From: an uncultured Eubacteriales bacterium | GTDB taxonomy: Bacteria > Bacillota > Clostridia > Oscillospirales > CAG-272 | Length of the DNA: 64,000 nt | NCBI GenBank assembly: GCA_934462825.1 | Contig: CAKSIP010000001.1 | Location: 124,001 to 188,000 of the forward strand | Reading direction: 5' to 3' | Shown here: positions 46,295 to 54,670 of the stretch, piece by piece | Numbering within the stretch: the first letter of the stretch is position 1 | Layout of the letters: each line of letters opens with the position of its first letter | Translations under genes and position numbers: made by a program | Notes under the pieces: model-generated | Seen by the model: the letters and a program-made list of their open reading frames with translations, nothing else | Database searches by the model: none | Told to the model about the DNA's origin: nothing

Positions 46295-47992
46295 TTACAC
46301 TATCATATAACGGACTCCCTGCAAGCTTTCGGAGGCATCCGCTGCCATACCCGGATCCATACCGTTTTCTCGCGCCGTTTCATTCACCGGCACCCGGTAC
46401 TTTTTTGAGATGCTCCAAAGGGTATCCCCGCCGTCGGGGTAGCAGATCGTATAACCGTGCCGCGCCTTTTTCGTCTTGCTCTCCTCGGGTTCCTGCACTG
46501 TCAGCGCCAGCGCCTCCGAAACAGAATGGTTCTTCACGGCATCATAGGAAAGCACCAGCTCCCCGCTGAGCTTCATCTGATTTTCCTCCAGGTGCACATG
46601 GGGCGCAATCAACACCGCACGACTGCGGAACGTGTCGGGCAGCTCCGTAATTTCCGGCGGATCAAACCGAATCGGAACCGGAATTTCCGTCAGGAAAAGC
46701 TCCGGTGGATCGGAAAGATTTTCGGGGCTCCACAAAAGACTAAAGTGACACGTGCCGCCGATGACGCACCGCCCTTTTTCATCCTCTCGCAAGATTCCGT
46801 CGATGTTCACGCTTCCCGAAACGTCCAACATTCGCACCCGTCCGTCCGCCGGGAAGCCCGGAATGTCCGCAAACGACACGGTGCTGTCCACCGTTCGGTT
46901 CCCGTTCCCGACCGCAAGAAGCGTCGGAAGCGTTTCCTCTCGCATTTCGCATGTCGTTTCGCCCTCCGTAGAATACGCATCCGCCACATAGGTCATTTCG
47001 TCCTCGTGAAAGGCTCTGACCTGCAAGCAAAACCGCATCCGGCAGGAGGCCTCTGCACTTTCGGTCGCCGAATCCGACGATCCGCCGCCCTCCTCGCCGT
47101 CTGTTGCCCCCTCTCGTCCGGGCACGGTCACTTGCATGGCCGTACACCATCCGAAGGCGCAACATTTGTCGCCCGGCAAAAGCCCATCGACCTCCACGGC
47201 TTCCGAAAAGCTCTGCTTCCGCGTGACGACCTGCGGCAGGTTTTCTCCCTCGCCGGGAGCAAACAGGAACTTGCCATACACCGTTCCCCGACACTCCGCA
47301 TATCCCTCGGCCGCGCGCACTTCTTCCATGAAAATCTCAGCTTCGCCCCCAAGATACTCGGCATGGAGCCACGGAAGCTCCCAGACATCCGAAAGTTCCA
47401 TTTCTTCATGGCTTCCGCTCATTTCCCGCACATACGACACGCTCTTTTCCAGCTTTTGCACGTCGTCGCCGGCAATCTCCCGTCCCCCGTCGATCCCGGC
47501 ATAAGCCAATGCGCTCACGCGCGACGAAAGCTGCAAGCGCACGCTGATCTTTCGGGCGCCCGACACGCGGCTAACCAGCGATTCCGCGCAGGTATCGACG
47601 CTGACCGCGATGCCTTCGCTTCCGTCATAATCCACGTTGGTATCAAAGGGCGCCTGAAAGGCATATTCCTTGGGAAATTCCGCCGTGTGCGCCTTTCCGT
47701 CCGTCCCCACATACAAAATGTGGTACGTAAGGGTTCCGTTGAATTGAGCCGAACCGCCGGATACAAACTTGGAAGCGGGCGCAAGTGTCACGTCGCCCTT
47801 AAGCAGCTTCAAGATTTCGGGCAGATACTCCGGGAGGATCAGTTCTTCGACCAGCTCGGTTATCACAGGCTCTTTGCACAATGACCGCTGGACTTTTCCT
47901 CCGTATCGGCTTTCCGGGTTCAGAATGGCTCCCACGTTGCCGCGATAGGTTCCTGTATTTGCCGTTCCGTTTGTGTTTTCCTTGATCTCCAT
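46295..47992 (-). CDS. SipL-like DUF3794/LysM spore protein
   Basis: 565 residues from the ATG at 47992 (AAAGGAG upstream). It has repeated DUF3794 domains (about 40-180, 200-340, 370-480) and a C-terminal LysM domain (about 510-560: GDTLWSISKKYRVPVNETARENG). This layout is that of C. difficile SipL, which binds SpoIVA through LysM and is needed for spore coat anchoring. The central region has a Gly/Ser/Glu linker (GATDGEEGGGSSDSATESAE). It suggests a spore former. Expected control is by sigma-E, but I could not define a promoter. Confidence 0.82.
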   Translation of the reverse strand: MEIKENTNGTANTGTYRGNVGAILNPESRYGGKVQRSLCKEPVITELVEELILPEYLPEILKLLKGDVTLAPASKFVSGGSAQFNGTLTYHILYVGTDGKAHTAEFPKEYAFQAPFDTNVDYDGSEGIAVSVDTCAESLVSRVSGARKISVRLQLSSRVSALAYAGIDGGREIAGDDVQKLEKSVSYVREMSGSHEEMELSDVWELPWLHAEYLGGEAEIFMEEVRAAEGYAECRGTVYGKFLFAPGEGENLPQVVTRKQSFSEAVEVDGLLPGDKCCAFGWCTAMQVTVPGREGATDGEEGGGSSDSATESAEASCRMRFCLQVRAFHEDEMTYVADAYSTEGETTCEMREETLPTLLAVGNGNRTVDSTVSFADIPGFPADGRVRMLDVSGSVNIDGILREDEKGRCVIGGTCHFSLLWSPENLSDPPELFLTEIPVPIRFDPPEITELPDTFRSRAVLIAPHVHLEENQMKLSGELVLSYDAVKNHSVSEALALTVQEPEESKTKKARHGYTICYPDGGDTLWSISKKYRVPVNETARENGMDPGMAADASESLQGVRYMIV

Positions 47993-48106
47993 AACCACCG
48001 TTTCTCCTTTGATTTGTAGTTGTAGCTTTTTACGGTAGATTCTATGCGGCAAGCCGGATTTTTATTCCCTTTTCTCTCTTTTGTCCTCCTAGGCAGGCAA
48101 GACAAA

Positions 48107-48148
48107 GGGGGCGCACCAAAGCCCGTCGAGAGCTTTGGTGCGCGCCCC
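48107..48148 (-). terminator. Terminator after nnrD
   Basis: GGGGGCGCACCAAAGC...GCTTTGGTGCGCGCCCC, with a short T-run leftward. It separates nnrD from the SipL-like gene. Confidence 0.7.
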
Positions 48149-48160
48149 ATGATTTCGATT

Positions 48161-49033
48161 TCAGCGCATAACGTAAGGAATACTGTCCACAATATCGGAG
48201 GCCATAACCGAATATTCCCCCAATATCGAGGCGGCGCGATCTCCTGCCATGCCATGCAGGCGCACGCCCAGCACAGCGGCCGCCCAAGCGGGCATTCCCT
48301 GCGCACACAGGGACGCAATCATGCCGGTCAGGACATCCCCCACACCGGCCGTGGCCATCCCGCTGTTCCCGGTATGATTGATATAAACCTCCTCGGTGCT
48401 TCCGGCGCGGCTGTCGGCCACGGCGGTTTCGTGATCCTTCAGAACGCAGATCACGTCGTGTTCTTTGGCAAAGCGCCGACATGTGCCGGGAATATCGGAT
48501 AAAATTTCGGGAATCGTCCGTCCGCAAAGCCGCGACATTTCCCCCGGATGCGGCGTAATAATCGTTTTCGGCGGAACCAGCGTCCAGAGAGAAGGCTCTT
48601 CCGCAATCAGATTCAACGCGTCCGCGTCCAAAATCACCGGGCGATTTGACGTCTTGCCAAAGCTTTGCAAAAGGCCGACGAGAACGGCCTTGGCGCCCTC
48701 CGAGCGTCCAAGTCCCGGCCCGATGACCAAAACATCGGCCCATTCGGCGTTTTGACGCAAAAAGAATGCGTCGGGCGCCTCCGCATCATACACGGACAGC
48801 ACCGCCTCCGGCAGAGTGCTTTGCAGAATCACACGGTTTTCCTCCGGCGTCAAAATCCGCACAAGGCCGGCACCGGTACGATAAGCCGCTTTGGCAGACA
48901 GATACGCCGCGCCGCTCATCCCGTAAGAACCGGCGGCGCACAAAATTTTCCCATACGTTCCTTTGTTGGAACGCGCCGGCCGTTCGGGCAGCAAGGAAGC
49001 AATGTTTTTTTCAGAATACTCGGCAGGTTTCAA
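48161..49033 (-). CDS. nnrD: ADP-dependent NAD(P)H-hydrate dehydratase
   Basis: 290 residues. Ribokinase-like repair enzyme converting hydrated NAD(P)H back to NAD(P)H. Motifs: NKGTYGKILCAAGS, SAKAAYRTGAGLVRI, GPGLGRS, ILDADALNLI, TPHPGEM, and the catalytic loop TGNSGMATAGVGDVLTGMI. The NnrE epimerase half found in many bacteria is absent; this is the single-domain form. The start ATG follows AGGAGAGG. Confidence 0.93.
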   Translation of the reverse strand: MKPAEYSEKNIASLLPERPARSNKGTYGKILCAAGSYGMSGAAYLSAKAAYRTGAGLVRILTPEENRVILQSTLPEAVLSVYDAEAPDAFFLRQNAEWADVLVIGPGLGRSEGAKAVLVGLLQSFGKTSNRPVILDADALNLIAEEPSLWTLVPPKTIITPHPGEMSRLCGRTIPEILSDIPGTCRRFAKEHDVICVLKDHETAVADSRAGSTEEVYINHTGNSGMATAGVGDVLTGMIASLCAQGMPAWAAAVLGVRLHGMAGDRAASILGEYSVMASDIVDSIPYVMR

Positions 49034-49073
49034 ATCAAACCCTCTCCTTTATTATGAATTATAAGTTGACCGA

Positions 49074-50666
49074 TTACGCATTCCGAGAGGCCAGATATTC
49101 CTCCAGGCACTGACCGCTCCGAAGCATTTCCAGCGCATGGTAGCGCCCGACGAATCTCCAATGCCACGGCTCATAGCTGTACCCCGTGGCGCTTTCTTTT
49201 TCCTGAGAATAGCGCAAAACAAAGCCGAACTTCCACGCGTTGGCGCACAGCCATTCGTATGCCTTAGTCTTGGCAAAGCTCTCGTCCAGATCGCTCATGC
49301 TCGTACTCATCAGATCCACGCAAAGTCCCGTATGGTGTTCGCTTTGGCCGGGCACGGACGCATATGTTTGCACGATCCGCTCCGCTTCCTCGTAAGAAAG
49401 AGCGCTGTTTTTGCTCATTTCCTCCTCAATATACCGTTCGTAAAGCGTTTTTTGATAATTATAGGAACGGTAGCCGCTCGTCACAAAAATATCGGTAAAG
49501 CCCTCGGCGTACATTTCCGCCAGCATGGCCTCCAGCGCCTTCGCCACATCGGCCTGAATCCAATAGGATTTTTTCACGCCCGTCACCTGAATCAGGTTGT
49601 CCGGCTCATAATTGGTTGCCACGGGGTTTTGCTTGTTCGCAAGGAACAGATAGGCGTCCCGCCGGTCCCCGGTCGGGTTCAGATACGAATCATACGCGCT
49701 GACATCGGTCTTAAAGGAAAAGATCGGCTGTCCGGCAAAATATTTGTTTTCATCCAGCGAGGACATGGCGGAATCTGCTTTCAACTGAAAGGAAACATCC
49801 ACATAATGCGGCTCCTGCGGGGTGCTGTCGGTATATTCCAAGCGGGCGACCGTAACCTTTCGCGCCGATTCATCCACGGTAATATAGACACCGCCGAGCA
49901 CCGTTTCAAGAAATTTCAGCGGGACGGCGCACTCGGTCGTGTTTTTGATTTTGGCCGGCCCCGGCATAATCATCCCGTAGCCATTGATTTTAGCCTCGGC
50001 CGTGTCGGGATAAAAGGTAATGCGATCCCCACCCGGCACAACAAAGCTCAGCTCTCCCGGCCCTCCGGTCATCGTCATGTTGCAAAGCTCCGCCACCGAA
50101 TTCATGCTGATATAAATCAGGCCCTTCTGCACGGCATCGGAATAAGCGGCCTTGGCTTGGCTCTTGCCGACAGAGTACACATATTCCCCTTTGCTTTTCT
50201 TCACTCCGGCACCGGACAGCACCACGGCTACAATCACCGAGGTCACAAGCAGAATAACCGCCAAGGTGGAAGCAAAAACAATGGCACCCACCTTGATCTT
50301 TTGCCGGACATCCTCCTTGCGAAACTGCTTGGCATCGTCGAGCCGTTCCTTTCTCTCGGTGAGAATCCTTTTGCGGGTTTCACTGAGGGAGCGGCTGAAC
50401 TGATAGCTTTCCTCATTGACACGTTTCGGAGGAGGAGCGGCTTTCTTTCCGGTCGAAACGAAACGAGCTTCCCGGGTACGCTCTGCCGGGCGTTGCGCTC
50501 CGCGCGGAGCGTTTTTTTGCGAAGGATTTGGGGCAGCCGGGCGCGCCTGCGGTCTTCCCCCCGAGGGGCGCGGATTGGTTCCGGGGGCACGCTCCGATGG
50601 CATACGACGATTGGCCCCCGCCGAAGAAGGGCTTTGACGTTTTTCCGTCGGTCTTTCTTGATTCAT
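49074..50666 (-). CDS. Membrane-anchored VanY-type D,D-carboxypeptidase
   Basis: 530 residues from the ATG at 50666; a further in-frame start nine codons upstream is possible. A long Pro/Arg-rich cytoplasmic tail (1-125), one TM (about 127-152), a beta-rich domain similar to copper-amine-oxidase N-like folds (about 170-300), then a VanY domain with SGYRSYNYQ, PGQSEHHTGLCVDL (zinc His/Asp) and EPWHWRFVG (zinc His). It trims the terminal D-Ala of peptidoglycan stem peptides. The 125-residue disordered tail is unusual. Confidence 0.87.
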   Translation of the reverse strand: MNQERPTEKRQSPSSAGANRRMPSERAPGTNPRPSGGRPQARPAAPNPSQKNAPRGAQRPAERTREARFVSTGKKAAPPPKRVNEESYQFSRSLSETRKRILTERKERLDDAKQFRKEDVRQKIKVGAIVFASTLAVILLVTSVIVAVVLSGAGVKKSKGEYVYSVGKSQAKAAYSDAVQKGLIYISMNSVAELCNMTMTGGPGELSFVVPGGDRITFYPDTAEAKINGYGMIMPGPAKIKNTTECAVPLKFLETVLGGVYITVDESARKVTVARLEYTDSTPQEPHYVDVSFQLKADSAMSSLDENKYFAGQPIFSFKTDVSAYDSYLNPTGDRRDAYLFLANKQNPVATNYEPDNLIQVTGVKKSYWIQADVAKALEAMLAEMYAEGFTDIFVTSGYRSYNYQKTLYERYIEEEMSKNSALSYEEAERIVQTYASVPGQSEHHTGLCVDLMSTSMSDLDESFAKTKAYEWLCANAWKFGFVLRYSQEKESATGYSYEPWHWRFVGRYHALEMLRSGQCLEEYLASRNA

Positions 50667-50693
50667 ATGTTTTTCTTTCCTTTCTTCGGCCAA

Positions 50694-51248
50694 TCAGGCT
50701 TTTTTCTCTATCACAATAAAATAGGGGGAGGTTGGCGAGTTGAGAATCTGGATGCGCGTAGCGCAATACTGCGTTCTCGGCAGGGTGGCAAAATATTCGC
50801 ACACCATTTTTCCCTCCGCATCGCCCTCGGCATGGCCGGGGTAAACCGCCACCAGGAGGATTCCGTCCCTGTCCAAAAGAGACACGGCCGCTTCAATCGC
50901 CGGCATGGTGGTCTTTCGCATGGTTGTAATTTTTTTATCGCTGCCGGGCAGGTAGCCGAGATTAAACATCCCGGCCTTTATGGGCGTGTTCACATAATTT
51001 TTTACGTTATGATGCGAATCCAGAATCAATGTATAGTTATCGGGGCAATCCGATCGTTTCAGATGCTCGGACGTCGATTCCAGCGCCTGCTCTTGTATAT
51101 CGAAAGCAAACACGCGGCCGTTTTCGCCCACCGTTTTGGAAAGGAACTCGGTATCATGCCCGTTTCCCATGGTAAAATCCACCGCCACATCGCCCGGATG
51201 CAAATGTTCGCAAATAAAATGCTTTTGCAATGCAAGCAAATCAATCAT
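50694..51248 (-). CDS. mnmM: tRNA (mnm5s2U34) methyltransferase family, MnmM/YtqB-like
   Basis: 184 residues; class I SAM-dependent methyltransferase. AVDFTMGNGHDTEFL is motif I, VFAFDIQEQAL motif II, and ILDSHHNV with FNLGYLPGSDKKI the family-specific part. YtqB proteins methylate the wobble uridine in several tRNAs in Firmicutes. ATG at 51248; upstream is T-rich with no clear ribosome binding site. Confidence 0.85.
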   Translation of the reverse strand: MIDLLALQKHFICEHLHPGDVAVDFTMGNGHDTEFLSKTVGENGRVFAFDIQEQALESTSEHLKRSDCPDNYTLILDSHHNVKNYVNTPIKAGMFNLGYLPGSDKKITTMRKTTMPAIEAAVSLLDRDGILLVAVYPGHAEGDAEGKMVCEYFATLPRTQYCATRIQILNSPTSPYFIVIEKKA

Positions 51249-51380
51249 TTTTTATCACACGCGCTTTCGGTCAGAAAGCGTCCTTTCTTGCCCTCGTCTG
51301 TATATCCGGCGGTCATCTCCGGCGGACGAAAGGCTCTCCGTTTTCCTTTTGGTTTTTTGTTTTTTATCCCGCGCTCTGCC

Positions 51381-52115
51381 TCAGGACAAGCCGCCGAGAT
51401 TGCGATTTTTATCCTTTTGGGAGCGGTGCAAATCGGAGCGCAGGAAAATCACGGCGCGCTCCACCGCGTCCTTCGCGTTGTTCCACGGTTCGTTTTCATA
51501 ACGATAGTCAAATTTTTTGCAAAACCAGCTCACATCGCTCGACAATTCGGCCAGATAAGCAAAAACAACGGCGCCAATCTCCTTTTCAAAGCGAGCCGCC
51601 TCTTTTTTGCTCAGCTCCTTGCGCGCATACTCCACAAGCAGCCGATAATGCGGCAGGCAAAAATAGGGCTGGGCGCGGAATTTTTCCGCAAATTCCTCCG
51701 TTCCCTGCCACAAGGAAACGGTAATGCTGTTCATGCGGCTGAAATGATATTCCACGCGCCGGCAAACATAGCAGGAATTTTCCAGCTTTTCCACGCGAGA
51801 AGGCGGATTGGACAGCAAAGCGTTCCAGCCCTTCGGGGAAAGCTTTTCCTGCAATTCGTTGAGATGGCTCTCCAGCGTCAGCGCCATACTTAAGCGGTTT
51901 TTCATTTGCAAAAGCATATCATAATGGGTTTTGCAAAAGCCTTCCTCGTTCATCCGAATACGAACCGAAGGCTCCATCATCGCTCCGCCCAGCACGGTAT
52001 CCAGCTCGGTTTCCTCCAGACGGCGATACAAAGCGCACATGGGGCAGCCGCATTTTTTATCGGCAACACCGGCCTCAAAGGCTTCATTGATAGGAATGGT
52101 GTAAATCTGTTCCAC
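51381..52115 (-). CDS. DUF6062 protein with Cys/His pairs
   Basis: 244 residues from GTG 52115, chosen because AAGGAG lies ten bases upstream; GTG at 52124 is too close. It begins MEQIYTIPINEAFEAG. Four Cys/His clusters are arranged as two similar halves: CGCPMC then FCKTHY, and SCYVC then YFCLPHYRLL, consistent with two zinc or Fe-S sites. Family function unknown. It is led by a promoter that faces that of ogg. Confidence 0.83.
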   Translation of the reverse strand: MEQIYTIPINEAFEAGVADKKCGCPMCALYRRLEETELDTVLGGAMMEPSVRIRMNEEGFCKTHYDMLLQMKNRLSMALTLESHLNELQEKLSPKGWNALLSNPPSRVEKLENSCYVCRRVEYHFSRMNSITVSLWQGTEEFAEKFRAQPYFCLPHYRLLVEYARKELSKKEAARFEKEIGAVVFAYLAELSSDVSWFCKKFDYRYENEPWNNAKDAVERAVIFLRSDLHRSQKDKNRNLGGLS

Positions 52116-52153
52116 GGTGCGCACACTCCTTTTTCTTTTCCCTTTCCGCTCGC

Positions 52154-52182
52154 TTGCTTTCCGGCGGAATTTATGTTATACT
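52154..52182 (+). promoter_or_regulatory. Promoter for ogg
   Basis: TTGCTT (52154-52159), 17-base spacer, TATACT (52177-52182) preceded by TGT. Start about 52189. Confidence 0.65.
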
Positions 52183-52209
52183 AAAGATGTTTTTCATCTC
52201 TCTGTTAGT

Positions 52210-52238
52210 ATTATAACATTCCGGCGTCATGCTTTCAA
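52210..52238 (-). promoter_or_regulatory. Promoter for the DUF6062 gene
   Basis: Leftward TTGAAA (52233-52238), 17-base spacer, TATAAT (52210-52215) preceded by TGT. Start about 52203, so the two transcripts begin face to face and overlap by about 15 bases. Confidence 0.7.
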
Positions 52239-52267
52239 GTGTATTTTTCAATTAACTGAGGGCGATT

Positions 52268-53239
52268 ATGTTAATTTTTTATCCTTTTTTACCGAGCCAA
52301 ACGGCCGCCTCCCCGTCGGCGATTCAGCAGAGCCGGGAAGGGGAAGTTCCCGTCACGGTCGTCACGGGCGACGAGCTGCCCGATGTGGAAAAGACCTTTC
52401 GCTGCGGGCAATGCTTCCGCTTTGAAAAAGTGGAAAACAGCCGTCACGCCTGCGAATATGCCGGTGTCGCTTATGGACGCGCTTTTTCGGTGGCACGCGA
52501 CGGCACCCACCTTTTTCTCTACAACATAACGGCCGACGCCTTTTCTTCCACCTACCGACGCTATCTCGGCATGGAAGAGGATTACCCGTCCATATGGCGC
52601 TCCTTTGCCGACCGGACGGATCTGCCGTATCTTCAAAAAGCGGCCGACGTCAGCCGCGGCCTGTACCTTCTGCGGCAGGATCCGTGGGAAACGCTCTGCT
52701 CTTTTATTCTCTCGCAAAACAACAACATTCCGCGCATCAAAAAAATCATTGCGGCCCTGTGCCATACGCTGGGCGATCCGATAGACGCGCGCGGCATGGA
52801 AGCGCACGGGTTCCCTTCGGGCGTAGCCTATACGTTCCCCCCGGCCTGTCGCATGGCTTCCGCGGGCGCTAAGGCGCTTGAGCCGCTGCGAGCCGGATTC
52901 CGGGCCGGTTATCTTTACGACACGGCCTGCAAGGTCGCCGAAAGCCCCGACTTGTTTTTCTCTTTAGCCGAAGCGCCCATGGAACAAGCCGATGCCTGCC
53001 TGCGCACGATTCGCGGCGTCGGAGCGAAGGTGTCTGCCTGCACGCTTTTGTTCGGCTTCGGATTTTACAACGCCTTTCCGATTGACGTTTGGATTGCGCG
53101 CGTTCTCAAAAATCACTTTCCTCCGAGCTTTCAGCCAAGCTCGCTCGGCCCTTATGCCGGCCTTGCGCAGCAGTATCTTTTTTACGCCGCGCGCTTTGCG
53201 CCGACAACCGCGGCGGAAACCCCTTCATCGGATTCATAA
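52268..53239 (+). CDS. ogg: 8-oxoguanine DNA glycosylase (OGG1-like)
   Basis: 323 residues. OGG_N-like domain (about 30-125, FRCGQCFRF), then HhH-GPD: SFILSQNNNIPRIKK, GYLYDTACKV, and RGVGAKVSACTLLFGFG with the catalytic Lys, followed by PIDVWIARV with the catalytic Asp. It removes 8-oxoG opposite C and cleaves the strand. Similar clostridial proteins usually lack the first 20 residues; the ATG at 52268 has no obvious ribosome binding site, so the true start may be later. Confidence 0.9.
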   Translation: MLIFYPFLPSQTAASPSAIQQSREGEVPVTVVTGDELPDVEKTFRCGQCFRFEKVENSRHACEYAGVAYGRAFSVARDGTHLFLYNITADAFSSTYRRYLGMEEDYPSIWRSFADRTDLPYLQKAADVSRGLYLLRQDPWETLCSFILSQNNNIPRIKKIIAALCHTLGDPIDARGMEAHGFPSGVAYTFPPACRMASAGAKALEPLRAGFRAGYLYDTACKVAESPDLFFSLAEAPMEQADACLRTIRGVGAKVSACTLLFGFGFYNAFPIDVWIARVLKNHFPPSFQPSSLGPYAGLAQQYLFYAARFAPTTAAETPSSDS

Positions 53240-53246
53240 ATATTTT

Positions 53247-53275
53247 TTGACAAATTCCTTAAAATATGATATAAT
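53247..53275 (+). promoter_or_regulatory. Promoter for DUF512-der-obgE
   Basis: TTGACA (53247-53252), 17-base spacer, TATAAT (53270-53275) preceded by TGA: consensus hexamers plus extended -10. The start codon of the DUF512 gene is about 45 bases downstream of the predicted start. Confidence 0.92.
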
Positions 53276-53325
53276 AAATGATTGTCAGAAACCAAGCGTC
53301 AAAAAGAATGGAAGGATGAAAGCGA

Positions 53326-54630
53326 ATGGTCACTATCACGCATGTGGAGCGAGGCTCCCGCGCTTATCGCATGGGGCTGGAAGCCGGCGACAAGCTGCTG
53401 CGAATCAACGGCAATGAAATCAACGACGTTTTAGATTATCGTTTTTATCTGACCGAAAGCCGTCTGGAAATCGAAATCGACCGGAACGGCGAGCGGAACA
53501 CGGGCGTCATCCTCAAAGGGGAGCATGACGACATTGGTCTTTCCTTTGAAACGCCTTTGATGGACAAAAAACATTCCTGCCGCAACGGCTGTGTGTTCTG
53601 CTTCATTGATCAGCTTCCCAAAGGACTGCGCCCCTCGCTCTATTTCAAGGACGACGATTCCCGTCTTTCGTTTCTGCACGGCAATTATGTCACGCTGACA
53701 AATATGAGCGACGCGGACATTGACAGAATTATCAAAATGCACATCTCCCCCGTCAACATCTCGGTTCACACCACCAACCCCGCGCTCCGCTGTCAAATGA
53801 TGAAGAACAAGCGCGCCGGGCTGGTTCTCGATTATATCAAACGGCTGTGCGATGCCGGCATCACTGTATGCGGGCAGATCGTTCTTTGCAAGGGGCTGAA
53901 CGACGGCGCCGAGCTTACACGCACCATGCACGATCTGGCCACGCTCCACCCCTCGGTGCAAAGCGTGTCGATTGTCCCGGCCGGCATGACGAAATATCGT
54001 GAGGGACTCTATCCGTTGGAGCCCTTTTCCAAGGAGGACAGCCGCAAGGTTCTCGCGCAGGTGGAAACCTTTGCCGAGCAGTGCCTTGCCTATTACGGCT
54101 CCCGCATCTTCTTCTGCTCCGACGAGTTTTATCTCAAGGCGGGACGTCCGCTTCCCTCCGACGACTTCTATGAGGGCTACCCGCAGATTGAAAACGGAGT
54201 AGGGATGATCACCTCGCTTTGGACGGAATTTGAAACGGAGCTTGCCTATCTTGACGAATACACCGAGGGCTTTGTCCCCAAAACCAAGTCCATAGCGACC
54301 GGAGAAGCGGCTTATGCGCTGATCCGCCGCATGTGTGACACGCTCTGCGCCCGCGTTCCGGGCCTTACCGTTCATGTTTACAAAATCCGAAACGATTTCT
54401 TCGGAGAAACCATTACCGTCGCCGGGCTTTTAACCGGGCACGACCTGTATGCACAGCTGCAGGACAAACCGCTGGGGCAAGAGCTGTTGATTCCGGCCGC
54501 CACGTTGAAGGCCGACGAGGATCTGTTTCTCTGCGGCATGACGCTGAACGAGCTTTCGGAAAAGCTCCGCCTTCCCGTCGTCCCTTGCGGCTCGGACGGA
54601 GCGGAATTTATCCGAAAATTACTTGCATAA
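53326..54630 (+). CDS. DUF512 PDZ-radical SAM protein
   Basis: 434 residues; GGAAGG upstream. N-terminal PDZ-like segment (about 1-65, ERGSRAYRMGLEAGDKLLRI), then a radical SAM core with CRNGCVFCFIDQLP as the cluster motif, LSFLHGNYVTLTN, ISPVNISVHTTNP, and the C-terminal DUF512 part (FFGETITVAGLLTGHDL). It is almost always found next to der in Clostridia, as here. Reaction not established. Confidence 0.92.
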   Translation: MVTITHVERGSRAYRMGLEAGDKLLRINGNEINDVLDYRFYLTESRLEIEIDRNGERNTGVILKGEHDDIGLSFETPLMDKKHSCRNGCVFCFIDQLPKGLRPSLYFKDDDSRLSFLHGNYVTLTNMSDADIDRIIKMHISPVNISVHTTNPALRCQMMKNKRAGLVLDYIKRLCDAGITVCGQIVLCKGLNDGAELTRTMHDLATLHPSVQSVSIVPAGMTKYREGLYPLEPFSKEDSRKVLAQVETFAEQCLAYYGSRIFFCSDEFYLKAGRPLPSDDFYEGYPQIENGVGMITSLWTEFETELAYLDEYTEGFVPKTKSIATGEAAYALIRRMCDTLCARVPGLTVHVYKIRNDFFGETITVAGLLTGHDLYAQLQDKPLGQELLIPAATLKADEDLFLCGMTLNELSEKLRLPVVPCGSDGAEFIRKLLA

Positions 54631-54670
54631 TATAAGTTGTCCATTGACACACAAAGGAGGCATCAAAACC

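Noticed and set aside
49137..51893. 918-codon rightward open frame spanning three genes
   Set aside because: Antisense to VanY, mnmM and DUF6062, each supported by motifs; its translation is not protein-like.
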